From: Arthrobacter sp. C9C5 | Lineage (GTDB): Bacteria; Actinomycetota; Actinomycetes; Actinomycetales; Micrococcaceae | Assembly (NCBI RefSeq): GCF_013359735.1 | Contig: NZ_JABFMX010000002.1 | Coordinates: 116,261-180,260 of the forward strand | Reading direction: 5' to 3' | DNA: 64,000 nucleotides | Shown: positions 18,990 through 31,673 of the stretch, piece after piece | How positions within the stretch are numbered: position 1 is the first letter of the stretch | Layout of the letters: each line of letters opens with the position of its first letter | The notes under the pieces: generated by a model | The model's database searches: none | Seen by the model: the letters and a program-made list of their open reading frames with translations, nothing else | Told to the model about the DNA's origin: nothing | Position numbers and translations under genes: made by a program

Positions 18990-19080
18990 CAAAAGCGCGC
19001 GTCTTGCGCCTCCGGTAAATTAGTAACCTTACTTACAAGTAGTCTGTCTAGAGATTGTCCGCATCGCACGAGGAGTACAC

Positions 19081-21321
19081 ATGGAAGTCTGGCCCGGAAC
19101 GGCTTACCCGCTGGGAGCCACTTTTGACGGCACCGGCACCAATTTTGCCCTGTTCAGCGAGCAAGCGGAGCGGGTGGAGCTCTGCCTCCTGGCCGACGAC
19201 CTGAGCGAGACGCGGATCGAACTCACCGAGGTGGACGGCTACGTCTGGCACTGCTACCTGCCGCAGATCCAGCCCGGACAGAAGTACGGCTACCGGGTGC
19301 ACGGCCCGTACGACCCGGCGAGCGGAAACCGCTTCAACCCCAACAAGCTGCTGATGGACCCGTACGCCAAGGCCATCCAGGGCCAGATCGACTGGGACCC
19401 CGCGCTCTTCTCCTACGAGTTCGGCGACCCCGATTCGCGCAACGACGCCGATTCGGCACCGCACACCATGCACGGCGTCGTCATCAACCCGTACTTCGAG
19501 TGGGACGGTGACCGCCAGCTGCGCGTCCCCTACCACGAGTCGGTCATCTACGAGGCCCACGTCAAAGGCCTGACCGAGCTGCACCCGGAAATCCCCGAAG
19601 AGCAGCGCGGCACCTACGCCGGTGTGGCCCACCCGGCCGTCATTGAGCACCTGAAGAAGCTCGGCGTCACGGCGATCGAGCTCATGCCGGTCCACCAGTT
19701 CGTCAACGACGGCACCCTGGTGGAGAAGGGCCTCAACAACTACTGGGGCTACAACACCATCGGCTTCTTCGCCCCGCAGAACACCTACAGCTCCTCCGGC
19801 GACGTCGGACACCAGGTCCAGGAATTCAAGGCCATGGTCCGCGAGCTGCACCGGGCCGGCATCGAGGTCATCCTCGACGTCGTCTACAACCACACGGCCG
19901 AAGGCAACCACCTCGGCCCCACGCTGTCCTTCAAGGGCATCGACAACCAGGCGTACTACCGGCTGGTCGACGGGGACCTGAAGCACTACATGGACTACAC
20001 CGGCACGGGCAACTCGCTCAATGTGCGGCACCCGCACTCGCTGCAGCTGCTGATGGACTCCCTGCGCTACTGGGTGACGGAAATGCACGTCGACGGCTTC
20101 CGCTTCGACCTCGCCTCCACGCTGGCCCGCGAGTTTTACGACGTCGACAAGCTCTCCACCTTCTTCGAACTGATCCAGCAGGATCCGATCGTGTCCCAGG
20201 TCAAGCTGATCGCCGAGCCGTGGGACGTCGGCCCGGGCGGATACCAGGTGGGCAACTTCCCGCCGCAATGGACCGAATGGAACGGCAAGTACCGCGACAC
20301 CGTCCGGGACTTCTGGCGCGGCGAACCGTCCACCCTGGGCGAATTCGCCTCCCGCCTGACCGGCTCCGCGGACCTGTACGAGAGCTCGGCCCGGCGCCCG
20401 GTGGCCTCGATCAACTTCGTCACGGCGCACGACGGCTTCACCATGCGCGACCTGGTCTCCTACAACGAGAAGCACAACGAGGCCAACGGCGAGGGCAACA
20501 ACGACGGCGAATCGCACAACCGCTCCTGGAACTGCGGCGAAGAAGGCGACACCGACAACGACACCGTGTTGACCCTCCGCGCCCGCCAGCAACGGAACTT
20601 CATTGCGACGCTGCTGCTCTCCCAGGGCGTGCCGATGCTGCTGCACGGCGACGAACTCGGCCGCACGCAGCAGGGCAACAACAACACCTACTGCCAGGAC
20701 TCCGAACTGAGCTGGATCCACTGGGAAGCCATGGACCAGCCCCTCGTGGAGTTCACCGCGTTCGTCAACAAGATCCGCCACGACCACCCGACGTTCCGCC
20801 GCAGCCGCTTCTTCGACGGCCGCCCGGTCGTCCGCGGCGAGGGCGAGAAACTGCCGGACATCGTCTGGCTGAAGACCGACGGCACCGGAATGCTGCCGGA
20901 GGACTGGGACAGCGGCTTCGGCCGGACCATCGGCGTGTTCTACAACGGCCACGGCATCCAGGAGCAGGACTCCCGGGGCCGCCGGATCACCGACGACAGC
21001 TTCCTGATGGCCTTCAACGCCCACGACGACAGCGTGGACTTCGTGCTGCCCAATGAGGAGTACTCGCCCTTCTGGGAGATCCTCGTGGACACCGCGGACC
21101 AGGCCGATACGGACGAGCCGCTCAAGGCGGGGTCGACCCTGACGCTGGCGGCCAAGTCCATGGCGGTGCTGCGCGCCTACTCGGGCCCCGAGATCGAGAT
21201 CGACCACTCCGCGGCCGCGTCCCTGGCCTCCATGGCCGAGCACGAGGACGCCCAGGAGGAGATGGCGGAGGCCCAGACGAAGGCCGCCGAAGCCAGCGAA
21301 GCGAAGGCCACTGCTTCATGA
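19081..21321 (+). CDS. glgX: Glycogen debranching enzyme GlgX
   Basis: A 746-residue GH13 enzyme that removes short branches from glycogen or maltodextrin. An N-terminal CBM48-like domain ([19 protein letters not shown]) precedes the barrel. The catalytic regions are [21 protein letters not shown] (nucleophile Asp), LIAEPWDVG (acid/base Glu) and VTAHDGF. The last 35 or so residues are an Ala/Glu-rich tail ([18 protein letters not shown]) beyond the usual end. A GAGGAG ribosome site precedes the ATG. Its stop overlaps treY (ATGA). Released linear maltodextrins would feed TreY-TreZ. Confidence 0.95.
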   Translation: MEVWPGTAYPLGATFDGTGTNFALFSEQAERVELCLLADDLSETRIELTEVDGYVWHCYLPQIQPGQKYGYRVHGPYDPASGNRFNPNKLLMDPYAKAIQGQIDWDPALFSYEFGDPDSRNDADSAPHTMHGVVINPYFEWDGDRQLRVPYHESVIYEAHVKGLTELHPEIPEEQRGTYAGVAHPAVIEHLKKLGVTAIELMPVHQFVNDGTLVEKGLNNYWGYNTIGFFAPQNTYSSSGDVGHQVQEFKAMVRELHRAGIEVILDVVYNHTAEGNHLGPTLSFKGIDNQAYYRLVDGDLKHYMDYTGTGNSLNVRHPHSLQLLMDSLRYWVTEMHVDGFRFDLASTLAREFYDVDKLSTFFELIQQDPIVSQVKLIAEPWDVGPGGYQVGNFPPQWTEWNGKYRDTVRDFWRGEPSTLGEFASRLTGSADLYESSARRPVASINFVTAHDGFTMRDLVSYNEKHNEANGEGNNDGESHNRSWNCGEEGDTDNDTVLTLRARQQRNFIATLLLSQGVPMLLHGDELGRTQQGNNNTYCQDSELSWIHWEAMDQPLVEFTAFVNKIRHDHPTFRRSRFFDGRPVVRGEGEKLPDIVWLKTDGTGMLPEDWDSGFGRTIGVFYNGHGIQEQDSRGRRITDDSFLMAFNAHDDSVDFVLPNEEYSPFWEILVDTADQADTDEPLKAGSTLTLAAKSMAVLRAYSGPEIEIDHSAAASLASMAEHEDAQEEMAEAQTKAAEASEAKATAS

Positions 21322-23654
21322 GGACCCCCGCCTCGACCTACCGGCTCCAGATCCGGCCGGGCTTTACCCTGCAGGACGCCGCCGACACCGTGCCCTACCT
21401 GAAGTCCCTCGGGGTCGACTGGATCTACCTGTCGCCGATCCTGACGGCCGAGCAGGGCTCGGACCACGGCTACGACGTCACCGACCCCGCCGCGATCGAC
21501 CCGGACCGCGGCGGGCCGGAGGGGCTGGCGGCGGTGTCCCGCGCGGCGCGGGAGGCCGGCATGGGTGTCCTGGTGGACATCGTGCCCAACCACGTCGGCG
21601 TCGCCACCCCGGCCCAGAACCCGTGGTGGTGGTCGCTGCTCAAGGAAGGGCGGCAGTCACGCTACGCCCCGGCGTTCGACGTCGACTGGGATTTCGGCGG
21701 CGGCCGGATCCGGATCCCCGTGCTGGGCGACGACGCGGACGTGGACGCGCTCGAGATCCGCGACGGCGAGCTGCGCTACTACGACCACCGCTTCCCGCTG
21801 GCCGAGGGCAGCTACACCGCAGGTGACTCCACTGCCGACGACCCGCGCGCGGTCCACGACCGGCAGCACTATGAGCTGGTGGGCTGGCGCCGTGCGGACA
21901 ACGATCTGAACTACCGCCGGTTCTTCGCGGTCAACACCCTCGCCGGGATCAGGGTTGAGGTCCCGGAGGTCTTCGATGAGGCGCACGCGGAGGTTGTCCG
22001 CTGGTTCCGGGAGGGCCTCGTTGACGGCCTGCGGATCGACCACCCGGACGGCCTCGCGGATCCGGCAGGCTACCTCCGCCGGTTGCGCGAAGTGACCGGC
22101 GGGGCCTACCTGCTGATCGAGAAAATCCTGGAGCCGGGCGAAGAGCTTCCGGCCGGCTTCGAGTGCGAGGGCACCACCGGGTACGACGCCCTCGCGGACG
22201 TGGACCGGCTCTTCGTCGACCCCGCCGGCCAGGCGGGCCTCGACGCCTTGGACACCTCGCTGCGCGGCGGGGAGCCCGCGGACTACGAGGACATGATCCG
22301 CGGCACGAAGCGCCGGATCACGGACGGCATCCTGCACTCGGAGATGCGGCGGCTCGCCCGGCTGGTGCCGGCGTCCGCCGGCCTCAGCCCGGAGGCCGCC
22401 GTCGATGCGCTCTCCGAGATCACCGCGGCCTTCCCGGTTTACCGCAGCTACCTGCCCGAGGGCGAGGGCGTGCTGCGCGAGGCATGCGAACTCGCCGTCC
22501 GGCGGCGTCCCGAGCTGGAACCCGTGGTGCAGGCGCTGCTGCCGCTGCTGCTGCAGGCAGGCCCCGGGGCCGACGAGGAGCTGGGCCGCCGCTTCCAGCA
22601 AACCTCCGGCATGGTGATGGCCAAGGGCGTCGAGGACACCGCTTTCTTCCGCTACACCCGGCTCGGCACCCTCACCGAAGTCGGCGCGGACCCCACCGAG
22701 TTCGCGCTGTCCACCGACGAGTTCCACGCCCGGATGGCACGCCGCCAGGCCGGTCAGCCGCTGTCCATGACCACGCTCAGCACCCACGACACGAAGCGCA
22801 GCGAGGACACCCGGGCCCGGATCTCCGTGCTCGCGGAGCTGGCCCCGGAATGGGCGGCCTCGCTGCGCCGGCTGCAGGAGCTGGCGCCCCTGCCCGACGG
22901 CCCGCTGGCCAACCTGCTGTGGCAGGCCGTGGCCGGGGTCTGGCCCGCGGACCGGGAACGCCTCCAGTCCTACGCCCAGAAGGCGGCCCGCGAGGCCGGC
23001 AATTCGACGAACTGGCTGGACCCGGACCCGGCGTTCGAGGCGAAACTCGCAGCCGCCGTCGACGCGGCGTTCGACAACGCCCAGGTGCGCGCCGAACTCG
23101 ATTCGCTGGTGGACCTGCTGGAACCCTACGGCTCCGCCAACGCGCTCTCCGCCAAACTGGTCCAGCTCACCATGCCGGGCGTGCCGGACGTCTACCAGGG
23201 CACCGAGTTCTGGGACCGGTCGCTGACCGACCCGGACAACCGGCGGCCGTTCGACTTCGGGGCGCGGCGAGCCGCCCTCAAAGCGATCGACGCCGGCGAG
23301 CGGCCGGCGTCGTACCGGGAGGACGCGGCGAAGCTGCTCGTGACCTCGCGGGCGCTGCGGCTGCGCCGGGACGCACCGGAGCTATTCACCGGCTACGCCC
23401 CGGTTACTGCCACCGGAGCCGCCGCCGAACACCTGATCGCCTTCGACCGCGGCGACGGCGCACCCGGGGCCATCACCCTGGCCACAAGGCTGCCCCGCGG
23501 CCTCGAACACCAGGGCGGCTGGCAGGACACCGCCATCGGCCTCGCCGTCGCCATGACGGACCAGCTCAGCGGCAGGTCCTTCGGGCCGGGCACGACGGAC
23601 GTGGCGGAGATCCTCCGCGACTACCCGGTGGCCCTGCTGGTGCCGGGCGCCTGA
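21318..23654 (+). CDS. treY: Maltooligosyltrehalose synthase TreY
   Basis: A 778-residue GH13 enzyme that isomerises the terminal alpha-1,4 bond of maltodextrins to the alpha,alpha-1,1 bond of trehalose. It begins [19 protein letters not shown], typical of TreY. Catalytic regions are [32 protein letters not shown] and [12 protein letters not shown]. It overlaps glgX by 4 nt and precedes treZ by 36 nt. The length is in the family range. Confidence 0.96.
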   Translation: MRTPASTYRLQIRPGFTLQDAADTVPYLKSLGVDWIYLSPILTAEQGSDHGYDVTDPAAIDPDRGGPEGLAAVSRAAREAGMGVLVDIVPNHVGVATPAQNPWWWSLLKEGRQSRYAPAFDVDWDFGGGRIRIPVLGDDADVDALEIRDGELRYYDHRFPLAEGSYTAGDSTADDPRAVHDRQHYELVGWRRADNDLNYRRFFAVNTLAGIRVEVPEVFDEAHAEVVRWFREGLVDGLRIDHPDGLADPAGYLRRLREVTGGAYLLIEKILEPGEELPAGFECEGTTGYDALADVDRLFVDPAGQAGLDALDTSLRGGEPADYEDMIRGTKRRITDGILHSEMRRLARLVPASAGLSPEAAVDALSEITAAFPVYRSYLPEGEGVLREACELAVRRRPELEPVVQALLPLLLQAGPGADEELGRRFQQTSGMVMAKGVEDTAFFRYTRLGTLTEVGADPTEFALSTDEFHARMARRQAGQPLSMTTLSTHDTKRSEDTRARISVLAELAPEWAASLRRLQELAPLPDGPLANLLWQAVAGVWPADRERLQSYAQKAAREAGNSTNWLDPDPAFEAKLAAAVDAAFDNAQVRAELDSLVDLLEPYGSANALSAKLVQLTMPGVPDVYQGTEFWDRSLTDPDNRRPFDFGARRAALKAIDAGERPASYREDAAKLLVTSRALRLRRDAPELFTGYAPVTATGAAAEHLIAFDRGDGAPGAITLATRLPRGLEHQGGWQDTAIGLAVAMTDQLSGRSFGPGTTDVAEILRDYPVALLVPGA

Positions 23655-23690
23655 ACGCACGTACTGACGAACCAACATAGGGGAACGGCA

Positions 23691-25448
23691 ATGACTCTGC
23701 CCGCACACGGAACCACACGCTTCGACCTCTGGGCACCGGAAGCGCAGGACGTCACGCTGCTCGCCGACGGCCGGCACTACCCGATGGTCCGGTCCGGGTC
23801 CGCCGGCTGGTGGAGCGCGCCGGAGGCCCCGGCCTCCGGAGACGTCGACTACGGCTACCTGCTCGACGGGGACACCACGCCGCTGCCGGATCCGCGCTCC
23901 CGCCGCCAGCCCGGGGGAGTGCACGCACTCTCGCGGACCTTCGACGCCGGCAGCCACGAATGGGCCGACGGGCAGTGGAAAGGCCGCGGGCTGCAGGGCG
24001 GCGTGATCTACGAGCTGCACCTTGGCACTTTCACGCCCGAGGGGACGCTGGACGCCGCGATCGGCAAGCTCGGCTACCTCGCCGACCTCGGCGTTGACTT
24101 CGTTGAACTGCTGCCGGTCAACGGGTTCAACGGCACCCACAACTGGGGCTACGACGGCGTCCTCTGGTACGCCGTGCACGAGGGCTACGGCGGCCCGGCC
24201 GCCTACCAGCGCTTCGTCGACGCCGCCCACGCCGCCGGGCTGGGCGTCATCCAGGACGTCGTCTACAACCACCTCGGCCCCAGCGGCAACTACCTGCCCC
24301 GGTTCGGGCCCTACCTCAAATCCGGGGAAGGCAACACCTGGGGCGACTCGGTCAACCTGGACGGCCCCGGCTCCGACGTCGTCCGCCGCTACATCCTGGA
24401 CAACGCAGCGATGTGGCTGCGCGACTACCACGTGGACGGCCTGCGGCTCGATGCCGTGCACGCCTTCAAGGACGAGCGGGCGGTCCATCTGCTGGAGGAA
24501 TTCGGAGCGCTCGCGGATGAAGTCTCCGCCGAAACCGGACGCCCTGCCACTATGATCGCCGAGTCGGACCTGAACAACCCGCGGCTGCTCTACCCGCGGA
24601 AGGTAAATGGCTACGGCCTGGCCGGGCAGTGGAGCGATGACTTCCACCATGCGGTGCACGTCAACGTCAGCGGCGAGACCACCGGTTACTACAGCGACTT
24701 CGATTCGCTCGCGGCCCTGGCCAAGGTCCTGGTTGACGGGTTCTTCCACGACGGCAGCTACTCGAGCTTCCGGGACCGGCACCACGGCCGGCCCATCAAC
24801 ACCGCCCTCGTGCACCCGGCCGCCCTGGTGGTCTGCAGCCAGAACCACGACCAGATCGGCAACCGGGCCACCGGCGACCGGCTCTCGCAGAGCCTCGGCT
24901 ACGGGCAGCTCGCGCTCGCAGCGGTCGCGACCCTGGCCTCGCCCTTCACTCCGATGCTGTTCATGGGCGAGGAATACGGCGCCACCACGCCCTGGCAGTT
25001 CTTCACCTCGCACCCGGAGCCCGAGCTGGGCAAGGCCACGGCCGAGGGACGGATCAAGGAGTTCGAGCGGATGGGCTGGGACCCCGCCGTCGTGCCCGAC
25101 CCGCAGGACCCGGCCACGTTCACCCGCTCCAAGCTGGACTGGTCCGAAGCCGAGGCCGGCGACCACGCGCGGCTGCTGGAGCTGTACCGGAACCTGATCG
25201 CGCTGCGCCGTGCGACCCCGGAGCTGGCCGGGCTCGGCTTCGAGGACACCGCGGTGGCGTTCAGCGAGGATGAGGGCTGGCTGCGCCTGCGCCGCGGCAG
25301 CGTGGAGGTCGCGATGAACTTCTCCACCGAACCGCGCCAGGTTGCCGTGGGCGGCGGCTCGCTGCTGCTGGCCACCGAGGACGGCGTCGCGCTGTCCGGC
25401 GGCCGCGTGGAGCTGCCCGGCCACAGTGCCGCCGTCGTCACACAATAG
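23691..25448 (+). CDS. treZ: Maltooligosyltrehalose trehalohydrolase TreZ
   Basis: A 585-residue GH13 hydrolase that releases trehalose from the TreY product. There is an N-terminal CBM48-like domain ([19 protein letters not shown]), then [37 protein letters not shown] and [12 protein letters not shown]. With glgX and treY it completes the glycogen-to-trehalose route. A GGGGAACGGCA stretch precedes the ATG. The C-terminal beta-domain is short but complete. Confidence 0.96.
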   Translation: MTLPAHGTTRFDLWAPEAQDVTLLADGRHYPMVRSGSAGWWSAPEAPASGDVDYGYLLDGDTTPLPDPRSRRQPGGVHALSRTFDAGSHEWADGQWKGRGLQGGVIYELHLGTFTPEGTLDAAIGKLGYLADLGVDFVELLPVNGFNGTHNWGYDGVLWYAVHEGYGGPAAYQRFVDAAHAAGLGVIQDVVYNHLGPSGNYLPRFGPYLKSGEGNTWGDSVNLDGPGSDVVRRYILDNAAMWLRDYHVDGLRLDAVHAFKDERAVHLLEEFGALADEVSAETGRPATMIAESDLNNPRLLYPRKVNGYGLAGQWSDDFHHAVHVNVSGETTGYYSDFDSLAALAKVLVDGFFHDGSYSSFRDRHHGRPINTALVHPAALVVCSQNHDQIGNRATGDRLSQSLGYGQLALAAVATLASPFTPMLFMGEEYGATTPWQFFTSHPEPELGKATAEGRIKEFERMGWDPAVVPDPQDPATFTRSKLDWSEAEAGDHARLLELYRNLIALRRATPELAGLGFEDTAVAFSEDEGWLRLRRGSVEVAMNFSTEPRQVAVGGGSLLLATEDGVALSGGRVELPGHSAAVVTQ

Positions 25449-25463
25449 GAAAGGATAATCCGC

Positions 25464-26501
<1,038 letters not shown>

Positions 26502-26591
26502 GCCACGGCGGCGCTGTTCCGCGGCGCCGCCGGCGGTCGTAACAGATTCGGTGCCGTGGCCGGGAACAACTTGAGCCCCGGCGCCGTTGAC

Positions 26592-26693
26592 TAGAATGCA
26601 AGAGTGCCGCATGGCGTTGTGCCCGTTTGCCGCCGTCGTACATCAGAGTATGTCCGCGCCGGGCACGTGAAGTTTGTTCTCAAAGGGAGTTTC
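26592..26693 (+). promoter_or_regulatory. Promoter and about 90-nt leader of ino1
   Basis: TAGAAT at 26592-26597 is a good -10 box. Six bases later, GTG at 26604 opens an in-frame extension of 30 codons ahead of the ino1 start at 26694. The region is either a 5' leader or a leaderless N-terminal extension. Confidence 0.55.
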
Positions 26694-27779
26694 GTGTCTT
26701 CAAATCCGATTCGTGTTGCAATCGTCGGCGTGGGTAACTGTGCCACTTCGCTGGTCCAAGGTGTCCAGTACTACAAGGATGCCGACCCCCAGGCCACGAT
26801 TCCGGGTCTGATGCACGTGCAGTTCGGCAAGTACCACGTCAACGACGTGCAGTTCGTCGCAGCCTTCGACGTCGACGGCAAGAAGGTGGGCCAGGACCTG
26901 TCCGCCGCCATCCTCGCCAGCGAAAACAACACCATCAAAATCGCCGACGTCCCGCCGACCGGCGTCACCGTCCAGCGCGGCCCGACCCTCGACGGCCTCG
27001 GCAAGTACTACCTCGAGACCATTGAGCAGTCCCCGGAGGAGCCGGTCGACGTCGTCCAGGCCCTCAAGGACGCCAAGGTCGACGTGATGGTTTGCTACCT
27101 GCCGGTCGGATCCCAGGAAGCGGCCGAGTTCTACGCCCAGTGCGCGATCGACGCCGGCGTGGCCTTCGTCAACGCGCTGCCGGTGTTCATCGCCGGGACC
27201 AAGGAGTGGGCGGATAAGTTCACCGCCGCCGGCGTGCCGATCGTGGGCGACGACATCAAGAGCCAGATCGGTGCCACCATCACGCACCGCGTTATGGCCA
27301 AGCTCTTCGAGGACCGCGGCGTCACCCTGGACCGCACGTACCAGCTGAACGTCGGCGGCAACATGGACTTCAAGAACATGCTGGAGCGCGACCGCCTCGA
27401 GTCCAAGAAGATCTCCAAGACCCAGGCCGTCACGTCCAACGTCGAAGCCGATCTTGCCGCCAAGGACGTGCACATCGGCCCGTCGGACTACGTCCAGTGG
27501 CTCGATGACCGCAAGTGGGCCTTCGTGCGCCTCGAGGGCCGCAACTTCGGTGACGCACCGGTCTCGCTCGAGTACAAGCTGGAGGTCTGGGACTCGCCCA
27601 ACTCCGCCGGCGTGATCATCGACGCCGTCCGTGCCGCCAAGATCGGCCTGGACCGCGGCATCGGCGGCCCGCTGCTCTCGGCGTCGAGCTACTTCATGAA
27701 GTCCCCGCCGGAGCAGTTCAACGACGACCTCGCCCGCGAAAAGGTCGAGGCCTTCATCCGCGGCGACCTGGAGCGCTAA
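26694..27779 (+). CDS. ino1: Inositol-3-phosphate synthase
   Basis: A 361-residue NAD-dependent synthase that makes 1D-myo-inositol 3-phosphate from glucose 6-phosphate. It begins [22 protein letters not shown] (Rossmann motif GVGNCA) and contains [43 protein letters not shown] and the C-terminal [11 protein letters not shown]. The GTG at 26694 follows AAAGGGAG and gives the usual family N-terminus. The product is used by MshA (encoded at 29691-30956) for mycothiol and by phosphatidylinositol synthesis. Confidence 0.95.
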   Translation: MSSNPIRVAIVGVGNCATSLVQGVQYYKDADPQATIPGLMHVQFGKYHVNDVQFVAAFDVDGKKVGQDLSAAILASENNTIKIADVPPTGVTVQRGPTLDGLGKYYLETIEQSPEEPVDVVQALKDAKVDVMVCYLPVGSQEAAEFYAQCAIDAGVAFVNALPVFIAGTKEWADKFTAAGVPIVGDDIKSQIGATITHRVMAKLFEDRGVTLDRTYQLNVGGNMDFKNMLERDRLESKKISKTQAVTSNVEADLAAKDVHIGPSDYVQWLDDRKWAFVRLEGRNFGDAPVSLEYKLEVWDSPNSAGVIIDAVRAAKIGLDRGIGGPLLSASSYFMKSPPEQFNDDLAREKVEAFIRGDLER

Positions 27780-27805
27780 GCCCCGCCCGCACCGCACCGC
27801 ACACC

Positions 27806-27870
27806 GCAACGCGGGGTCACTTACGGCCCATCATCCCCCTTGGGATGGGCCGTAAGTGACCCCGCGTTGC
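27806..27870. repeat. Perfect 27-bp inverted repeat between ino1 and fhs
   Basis: The arms 27806-27832 and 27844-27870 are exact complements over 27 bp with an 11-nt loop. It fills most of the 94-nt convergent gap. A bidirectional terminator is plausible (TGTTT follows on the plus strand), but the perfect length is more than termination needs. Confidence 0.85.
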
Positions 27871-27873
27871 TGT

Positions 27874-29619
27874 TTAAAACAGGCCGACGGGGTTGCCGTC
27901 GGCGTCGACGTCCATCCGCATTGCCGCCGGGACCTTGGGCAGTCCGGGCATGGTCATCACCGCACCCGTGAGCGCCACGATGAAGCCGGCGCCGGTCTTG
28001 GGGATCAGGTCCCGGACGTGGACAGTGAAGCCCTTCGGTGCGCCGAGTTTGGCGGCGTCGTCACTGAAGGAGTACTGTGTCTTCGCCATGCAGACCGGCA
28101 TCCCGGACCAGCCGTTCTTCTCGATCTCCGCGAGCCGCTTAAGCGCCGGGACGGAGAAGTCGACGCCGTCGGCCCCGTAGATTTCCTGCACGATGGTGCG
28201 GATCTTGTCCTCCACCGACATCGCCAGCGGGTACAGGTGGCGGAAGCCGTGCGGGGCGTCGATGGCGGCGGCAACCTTCGCGGCGAGCTCGTCGCCGCCG
28301 TCGCCCCCTCCGCCGCGGCCCCAGACGTCGGCCACGGCGGCCTGCACGCCCTCCGCGGCGCACCAGTCCAGCAGCCAGTCGAGCTCCTCCTGGCTGTCGG
28401 TGCCGAACTTGTTGATCGCCACCACCGGGGTGATGCCGAACTTTTCCACGTTGCGCACGTGCCGCTGGAGGTTGGCGACGCCGGCGGCCAGCGCCTCGAC
28501 GTTGGGCTCCTTGAGCTGGTCCTTGGCAACGCCGCCGTGCATCTTGAGCGCTCGGATGGTGGCCACCACCACGACGGCGGACGGGGCGACGTCGGCCATC
28601 CTCGCCTTGATGTCCATGTACTTCTCGGCACCCAGGTCGGCGCCGAAGCCGGCCTCGGTGATGACGACGTCGGCCAGGCTGCGCGCCGTCTGGGTGGCGA
28701 TCAGCGAGTTGCAGCCATGGGCGATGTTGGCGAAGGGCCCGCCGTGCACCAGGGCCGGGGTGCCCGCGATGGTCTGCACCAGGTTGGGTTTGATCGCGTC
28801 CTTGAGCAGCATGGTCAGGGCGCCCTGGACGCCGAGGTCCGCGACCGTGACCGGCTCGCGGTCGTAGGTGTAGCCGAAGGTGATCCGGCCCAGCCGCGCG
28901 CGCAGGTCGTTCAAGTCCGTGGCCAGGCAGAACACGGCCATGATCTCCGAGGCGACCGTGATGTCGAAGCCGTCCTGCCGCGGCACGCCCTGCGTGGGAC
29001 CGCCCAGGCCGATCACGACCTCGCGCAGCGCCCGGTCGTTCATGTCCAGCACCCGCTTGAACGTCATCCGGCGCGGATCGATGTTCAGCGCGTTGCCCTG
29101 GTAGATGTGGTTGTCCACCAGCGCCATCAGGGCGTTGTTCGCCGAGGTGATCGCGTGGAAGTCGCCGGTGAAGTGCAGGTTGATCTCGTCCATCGGCAGG
29201 ACCTGGGAGTAGCCGCCGCCGGTCGCGCCGCCCTTCATGCCCAGGATCGGCCCCAGCGAGGGCTCGCGCAGGGCGATCATCACCCGGTGCCCGGCGCGGG
29301 CCAGGGAGTCGGCGAGGCCAACGGTGGTGGTGGATTTCCCCTCGCCGGCCGGCGTGGGGGACATCGCCGAGACCAGCACCACCTTGCCCGGAGCGTGCGC
29401 ACTGTCCCGGGCCAGCTTGGCCGGATCGATCTTCGCCTTGTAGCGGCCGTAGAATTCCAGCGCCTCGGGGTTGATCCCGGCCGCGGCAGCCACGTCCTCG
29501 ATCGGCCGCATGGTGGCCCGCTGCGCGATCTCCAGGTCGCTCAGGACCGGCGCCGCGGCCGGCGAGCCGGGTGCCGGCGTCTCGGCCGGCGCTGCGGTTT
29601 CCGTGGTGTTCTCAGACAT
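27874..29619 (-). CDS. fhs: Formate-tetrahydrofolate ligase
   Basis: A 581-residue FTHFS that makes 10-formyl-THF from formate, THF and ATP. An N-terminal extension of about 25 residues, Ala/Pro-rich, precedes the conserved core starting [17 protein letters not shown]. The P-loop is [14 protein letters not shown]. Other motifs are [38 protein letters not shown] and [19 protein letters not shown] precedes the ATG. The extension makes it slightly longer than the typical family length of about 560 residues. Confidence 0.96.
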   Translation of the reverse strand: MSENTTETAAPAETPAPGSPAAAPVLSDLEIAQRATMRPIEDVAAAAGINPEALEFYGRYKAKIDPAKLARDSAHAPGKVVLVSAMSPTPAGEGKSTTTVGLADSLARAGHRVMIALREPSLGPILGMKGGATGGGYSQVLPMDEINLHFTGDFHAITSANNALMALVDNHIYQGNALNIDPRRMTFKRVLDMNDRALREVVIGLGGPTQGVPRQDGFDITVASEIMAVFCLATDLNDLRARLGRITFGYTYDREPVTVADLGVQGALTMLLKDAIKPNLVQTIAGTPALVHGGPFANIAHGCNSLIATQTARSLADVVITEAGFGADLGAEKYMDIKARMADVAPSAVVVVATIRALKMHGGVAKDQLKEPNVEALAAGVANLQRHVRNVEKFGITPVVAINKFGTDSQEELDWLLDWCAAEGVQAAVADVWGRGGGGDGGDELAAKVAAAIDAPHGFRHLYPLAMSVEDKIRTIVQEIYGADGVDFSVPALKRLAEIEKNGWSGMPVCMAKTQYSFSDDAAKLGAPKGFTVHVRDLIPKTGAGFIVALTGAVMTMPGLPKVPAAMRMDVDADGNPVGLF

Positions 29620-29690
29620 CGTTGCCCTTCAGCTCGTGGCTTCGGGTCGCTCCGGCCGGCGGTTCCGGCCAGGCGCCCGGTGTGGTTCCC

Positions 29691-30956
29691 TCAGGGCGTG
29701 TGGCCCACCGGGATGCTCCGTGTTCCAAAATACTGGACCAATGCGGACTGGTAGCTCTCCAGCGTAATCGCGGCGGTGCGTTGCCAGCCGAAGCCCTGGG
29801 CGTGCACGGACGCCGCACGGCCCATGTCCTCCCGGGTGGCCGGGTCGTCGTGCAGGGCCTCCAGGGCATCGGCCCAGTCCGCGGCCTTGTGCCCTTCCAC
29901 CAGCAGCCCGGTCCGGCCGTCGAAGATCGCCCGCGACAGCCCGCCCACCTTCGTGGCGACCACGGGCGTTCCGCAGGCCTGCGCCTCCAGGGCAACGAGG
30001 CCGAAGGACTCGCTGTAGGAGGGCATCACCACAACGTCGGCCGAACGGTACCAGCCTGCCAGCTTGGGCGCGCTGACCGGCGGATGGTGCGTGACGACGT
30101 CGTCCATCCCGGCGGCGGTGATCAGGGCCTTGAGGTCGAAGTCCTTCGCCCCGCTCACCGCGCCGAGGATGGTCAGCTGCAGGTCGATGTCCGGGCGGCG
30201 GGCGCGCAGCAGCGCGGCCGCCTTGATCAGGATTTGCGGGCCTTTGAGTCGCTGGATCCGCCCGGCGAAGAGCAGGTGGAAGCGGCCCGGCGGGACCCCG
30301 TGCTGGCTGCGGGCGCGGCTCCGGAAGGCGGGCGTGAAGACGGACAGGTCCACTCCCGGGGGCGCCACGTCGATCCGGTCGGGGTCGGCGTAGTAGTGCG
30401 AGACCAGCTCGGCGGCCTCGGCGCCGGTGTTGGCGATCAGCCGGGTGGCGCCGTCGACGATCCGGTGTTCACCCTCCTCGCGCCGGCGCGGCTCGGGCTG
30501 CTCGCCGGATTCCAGCAGCAGGTTCTTGACCTTGGCCATGGTGTGCATGGTGTGCACCAGCGGCACCCCCCACAGCTCCGAGAGTTCGAGGCCCGCGACC
30601 CCGGAAACCCAGTAATGCGAATGGATGACGTCGTAGCGGCCATGCGGCTGCAGCTGCTTGATCCGGTCGATTTCGGCCACCATGCTGTGCAGCAGCGCCG
30701 GCAGTTCCTCCTTGGGAAGTTTCCGCGGCGGCCCGGCGAGTACGTTGTGCACGCAGACTCCCGGGGTGGGGTGTTCGACGGCGGCCTGGCCGGCCGCGTT
30801 GGACCGAGTGAAAATCTCCACCTCGACGCCGGTCTCCGCGAGGGCCGCGGCGAGGGCCCGGATGTACACGTTCATACCGCCGGCGTCCCCGGAGCCGGGC
30901 TGCTCCATCGGCGAGGTGTGCAGGGAGAGGAAGGCGACACGGCGGACCAGCGGCAT
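29691..30956 (-). CDS. mshA: D-inositol-3-phosphate glycosyltransferase MshA
   Basis: A 421-residue GT4 glycosyltransferase that joins GlcNAc from UDP-GlcNAc to inositol 3-phosphate, the first committed step of mycothiol synthesis. Visible features are HTSPMEQPGSGDAGGMNVYIR at the N-terminus, HSHYWVSG, MHTMAKVKN, LLFAGRIQRLKGP, and the EX7E region SESFGLVALEAQACGTPV. The ATG at 30956 follows AAGGAAGAGG; the longer reading frame upstream would cross the divergent acetyltransferase gene. Together with ino1 it supplies the inositol moiety of mycothiol. Confidence 0.94.
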   Translation of the reverse strand: MPLVRRVAFLSLHTSPMEQPGSGDAGGMNVYIRALAAALAETGVEVEIFTRSNAAGQAAVEHPTPGVCVHNVLAGPPRKLPKEELPALLHSMVAEIDRIKQLQPHGRYDVIHSHYWVSGVAGLELSELWGVPLVHTMHTMAKVKNLLLESGEQPEPRRREEGEHRIVDGATRLIANTGAEAAELVSHYYADPDRIDVAPPGVDLSVFTPAFRSRARSQHGVPPGRFHLLFAGRIQRLKGPQILIKAAALLRARRPDIDLQLTILGAVSGAKDFDLKALITAAGMDDVVTHHPPVSAPKLAGWYRSADVVVMPSYSESFGLVALEAQACGTPVVATKVGGLSRAIFDGRTGLLVEGHKAADWADALEALHDDPATREDMGRAASVHAQGFGWQRTAAITLESYQSALVQYFGTRSIPVGHTP

Positions 30957-31053
30957 CCTCTTCCTTCCCTTCGCGTGACGTGGATTCGGTAAAACATTAC
31001 TCCTGAACGCCGGGCCGGTTCGCGGGCGGCTGCCTGCTGCTAGCGTGGCGGCT

Positions 31054-31590
31054 GTGAGCGCAAACGCAAAAGACCGGCCGGCCACGGCGTCCTGGGAGAT
31101 CCGCGAGGCCACCGCGCAGGACTGGCCCGCCATCTGGGAGATCCTGGAACCCGTGATCCGTGCCGGGGAGACGTTTACCTGGGACCGCGACACCACGGAG
31201 GACCAGGCTCGCGCCAAGTGGTTCAAAACGGCCCCCGGCAGGACCTTCGTCGCCGTCGGAACTGGCCGGTTCGACGGCGTCGTACTGGGCACCGGCGAGC
31301 TGCACGCGAACCAGGGCGGCGGCGGCAGCCACGTCGCCAACGCCGGCTACATGGTCCGCGCCGGTTACGGCGGCCAGGGGGCGGCCCGCGCGTTGTGCGC
31401 CTACTCGCTGGACGCCGCCCGCGCCGCGGGATTCCGCGCCATGCAGTTCAACGCCGTGGTGGAAAGCAACGTCCGGGCCGTCGCCGCCTGGCAAGCCATG
31501 GGCTTCGAGATCCTCGCCACCATCCCGGAAGCCTTCCGGCACCCGCGGCTGGGCTACGTGGGCCTGCACGTGATGTACCGCAAGCTATAG
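31054..31590 (+). CDS. GNAT-family N-acetyltransferase
   Basis: A 178-residue GNAT domain protein. Acetyl-CoA-binding loop motifs are GYMVRAGYGGQGAARALC, and the fold ends AMQFNAVVESNVRAVAAWQAMGFEI, typical of GNATs acting on small molecules or protein N-termini. The substrate is unknown. A GTG at 31054 is preferred because TAGCGT lies 7 nt upstream, giving a leaderless start; a GTG at 31045 is the alternative. It is divergent to mshA. MshD, the mycothiol acetyltransferase, has two GNAT domains, so this single-domain protein is unlikely to be MshD. Confidence 0.85.
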   Translation: MSANAKDRPATASWEIREATAQDWPAIWEILEPVIRAGETFTWDRDTTEDQARAKWFKTAPGRTFVAVGTGRFDGVVLGTGELHANQGGGGSHVANAGYMVRAGYGGQGAARALCAYSLDAARAAGFRAMQFNAVVESNVRAVAAWQAMGFEILATIPEAFRHPRLGYVGLHVMYRKL

Positions 31591-31673
31591 CTGCCTTCGC
31601 CGGATTCAACCCAAGACATTTGCGTCCGGCGCTAATAGGCTGGCCCTCTGGGGGCCGAGCGAGGGAGGCCTGA

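Noticed and set aside
29691..31340. MshA with a start at 31340
   Set aside because: The extra 128 codons are antisense to the acetyltransferase gene. The normal MshA N-terminus and a ribosome site are at 30956.
31054..31590. The GNAT gene near mshA as mycothiol acetyltransferase MshD
   Set aside because: It has one GNAT domain and about 178 residues, whereas MshD has two domains and is longer.
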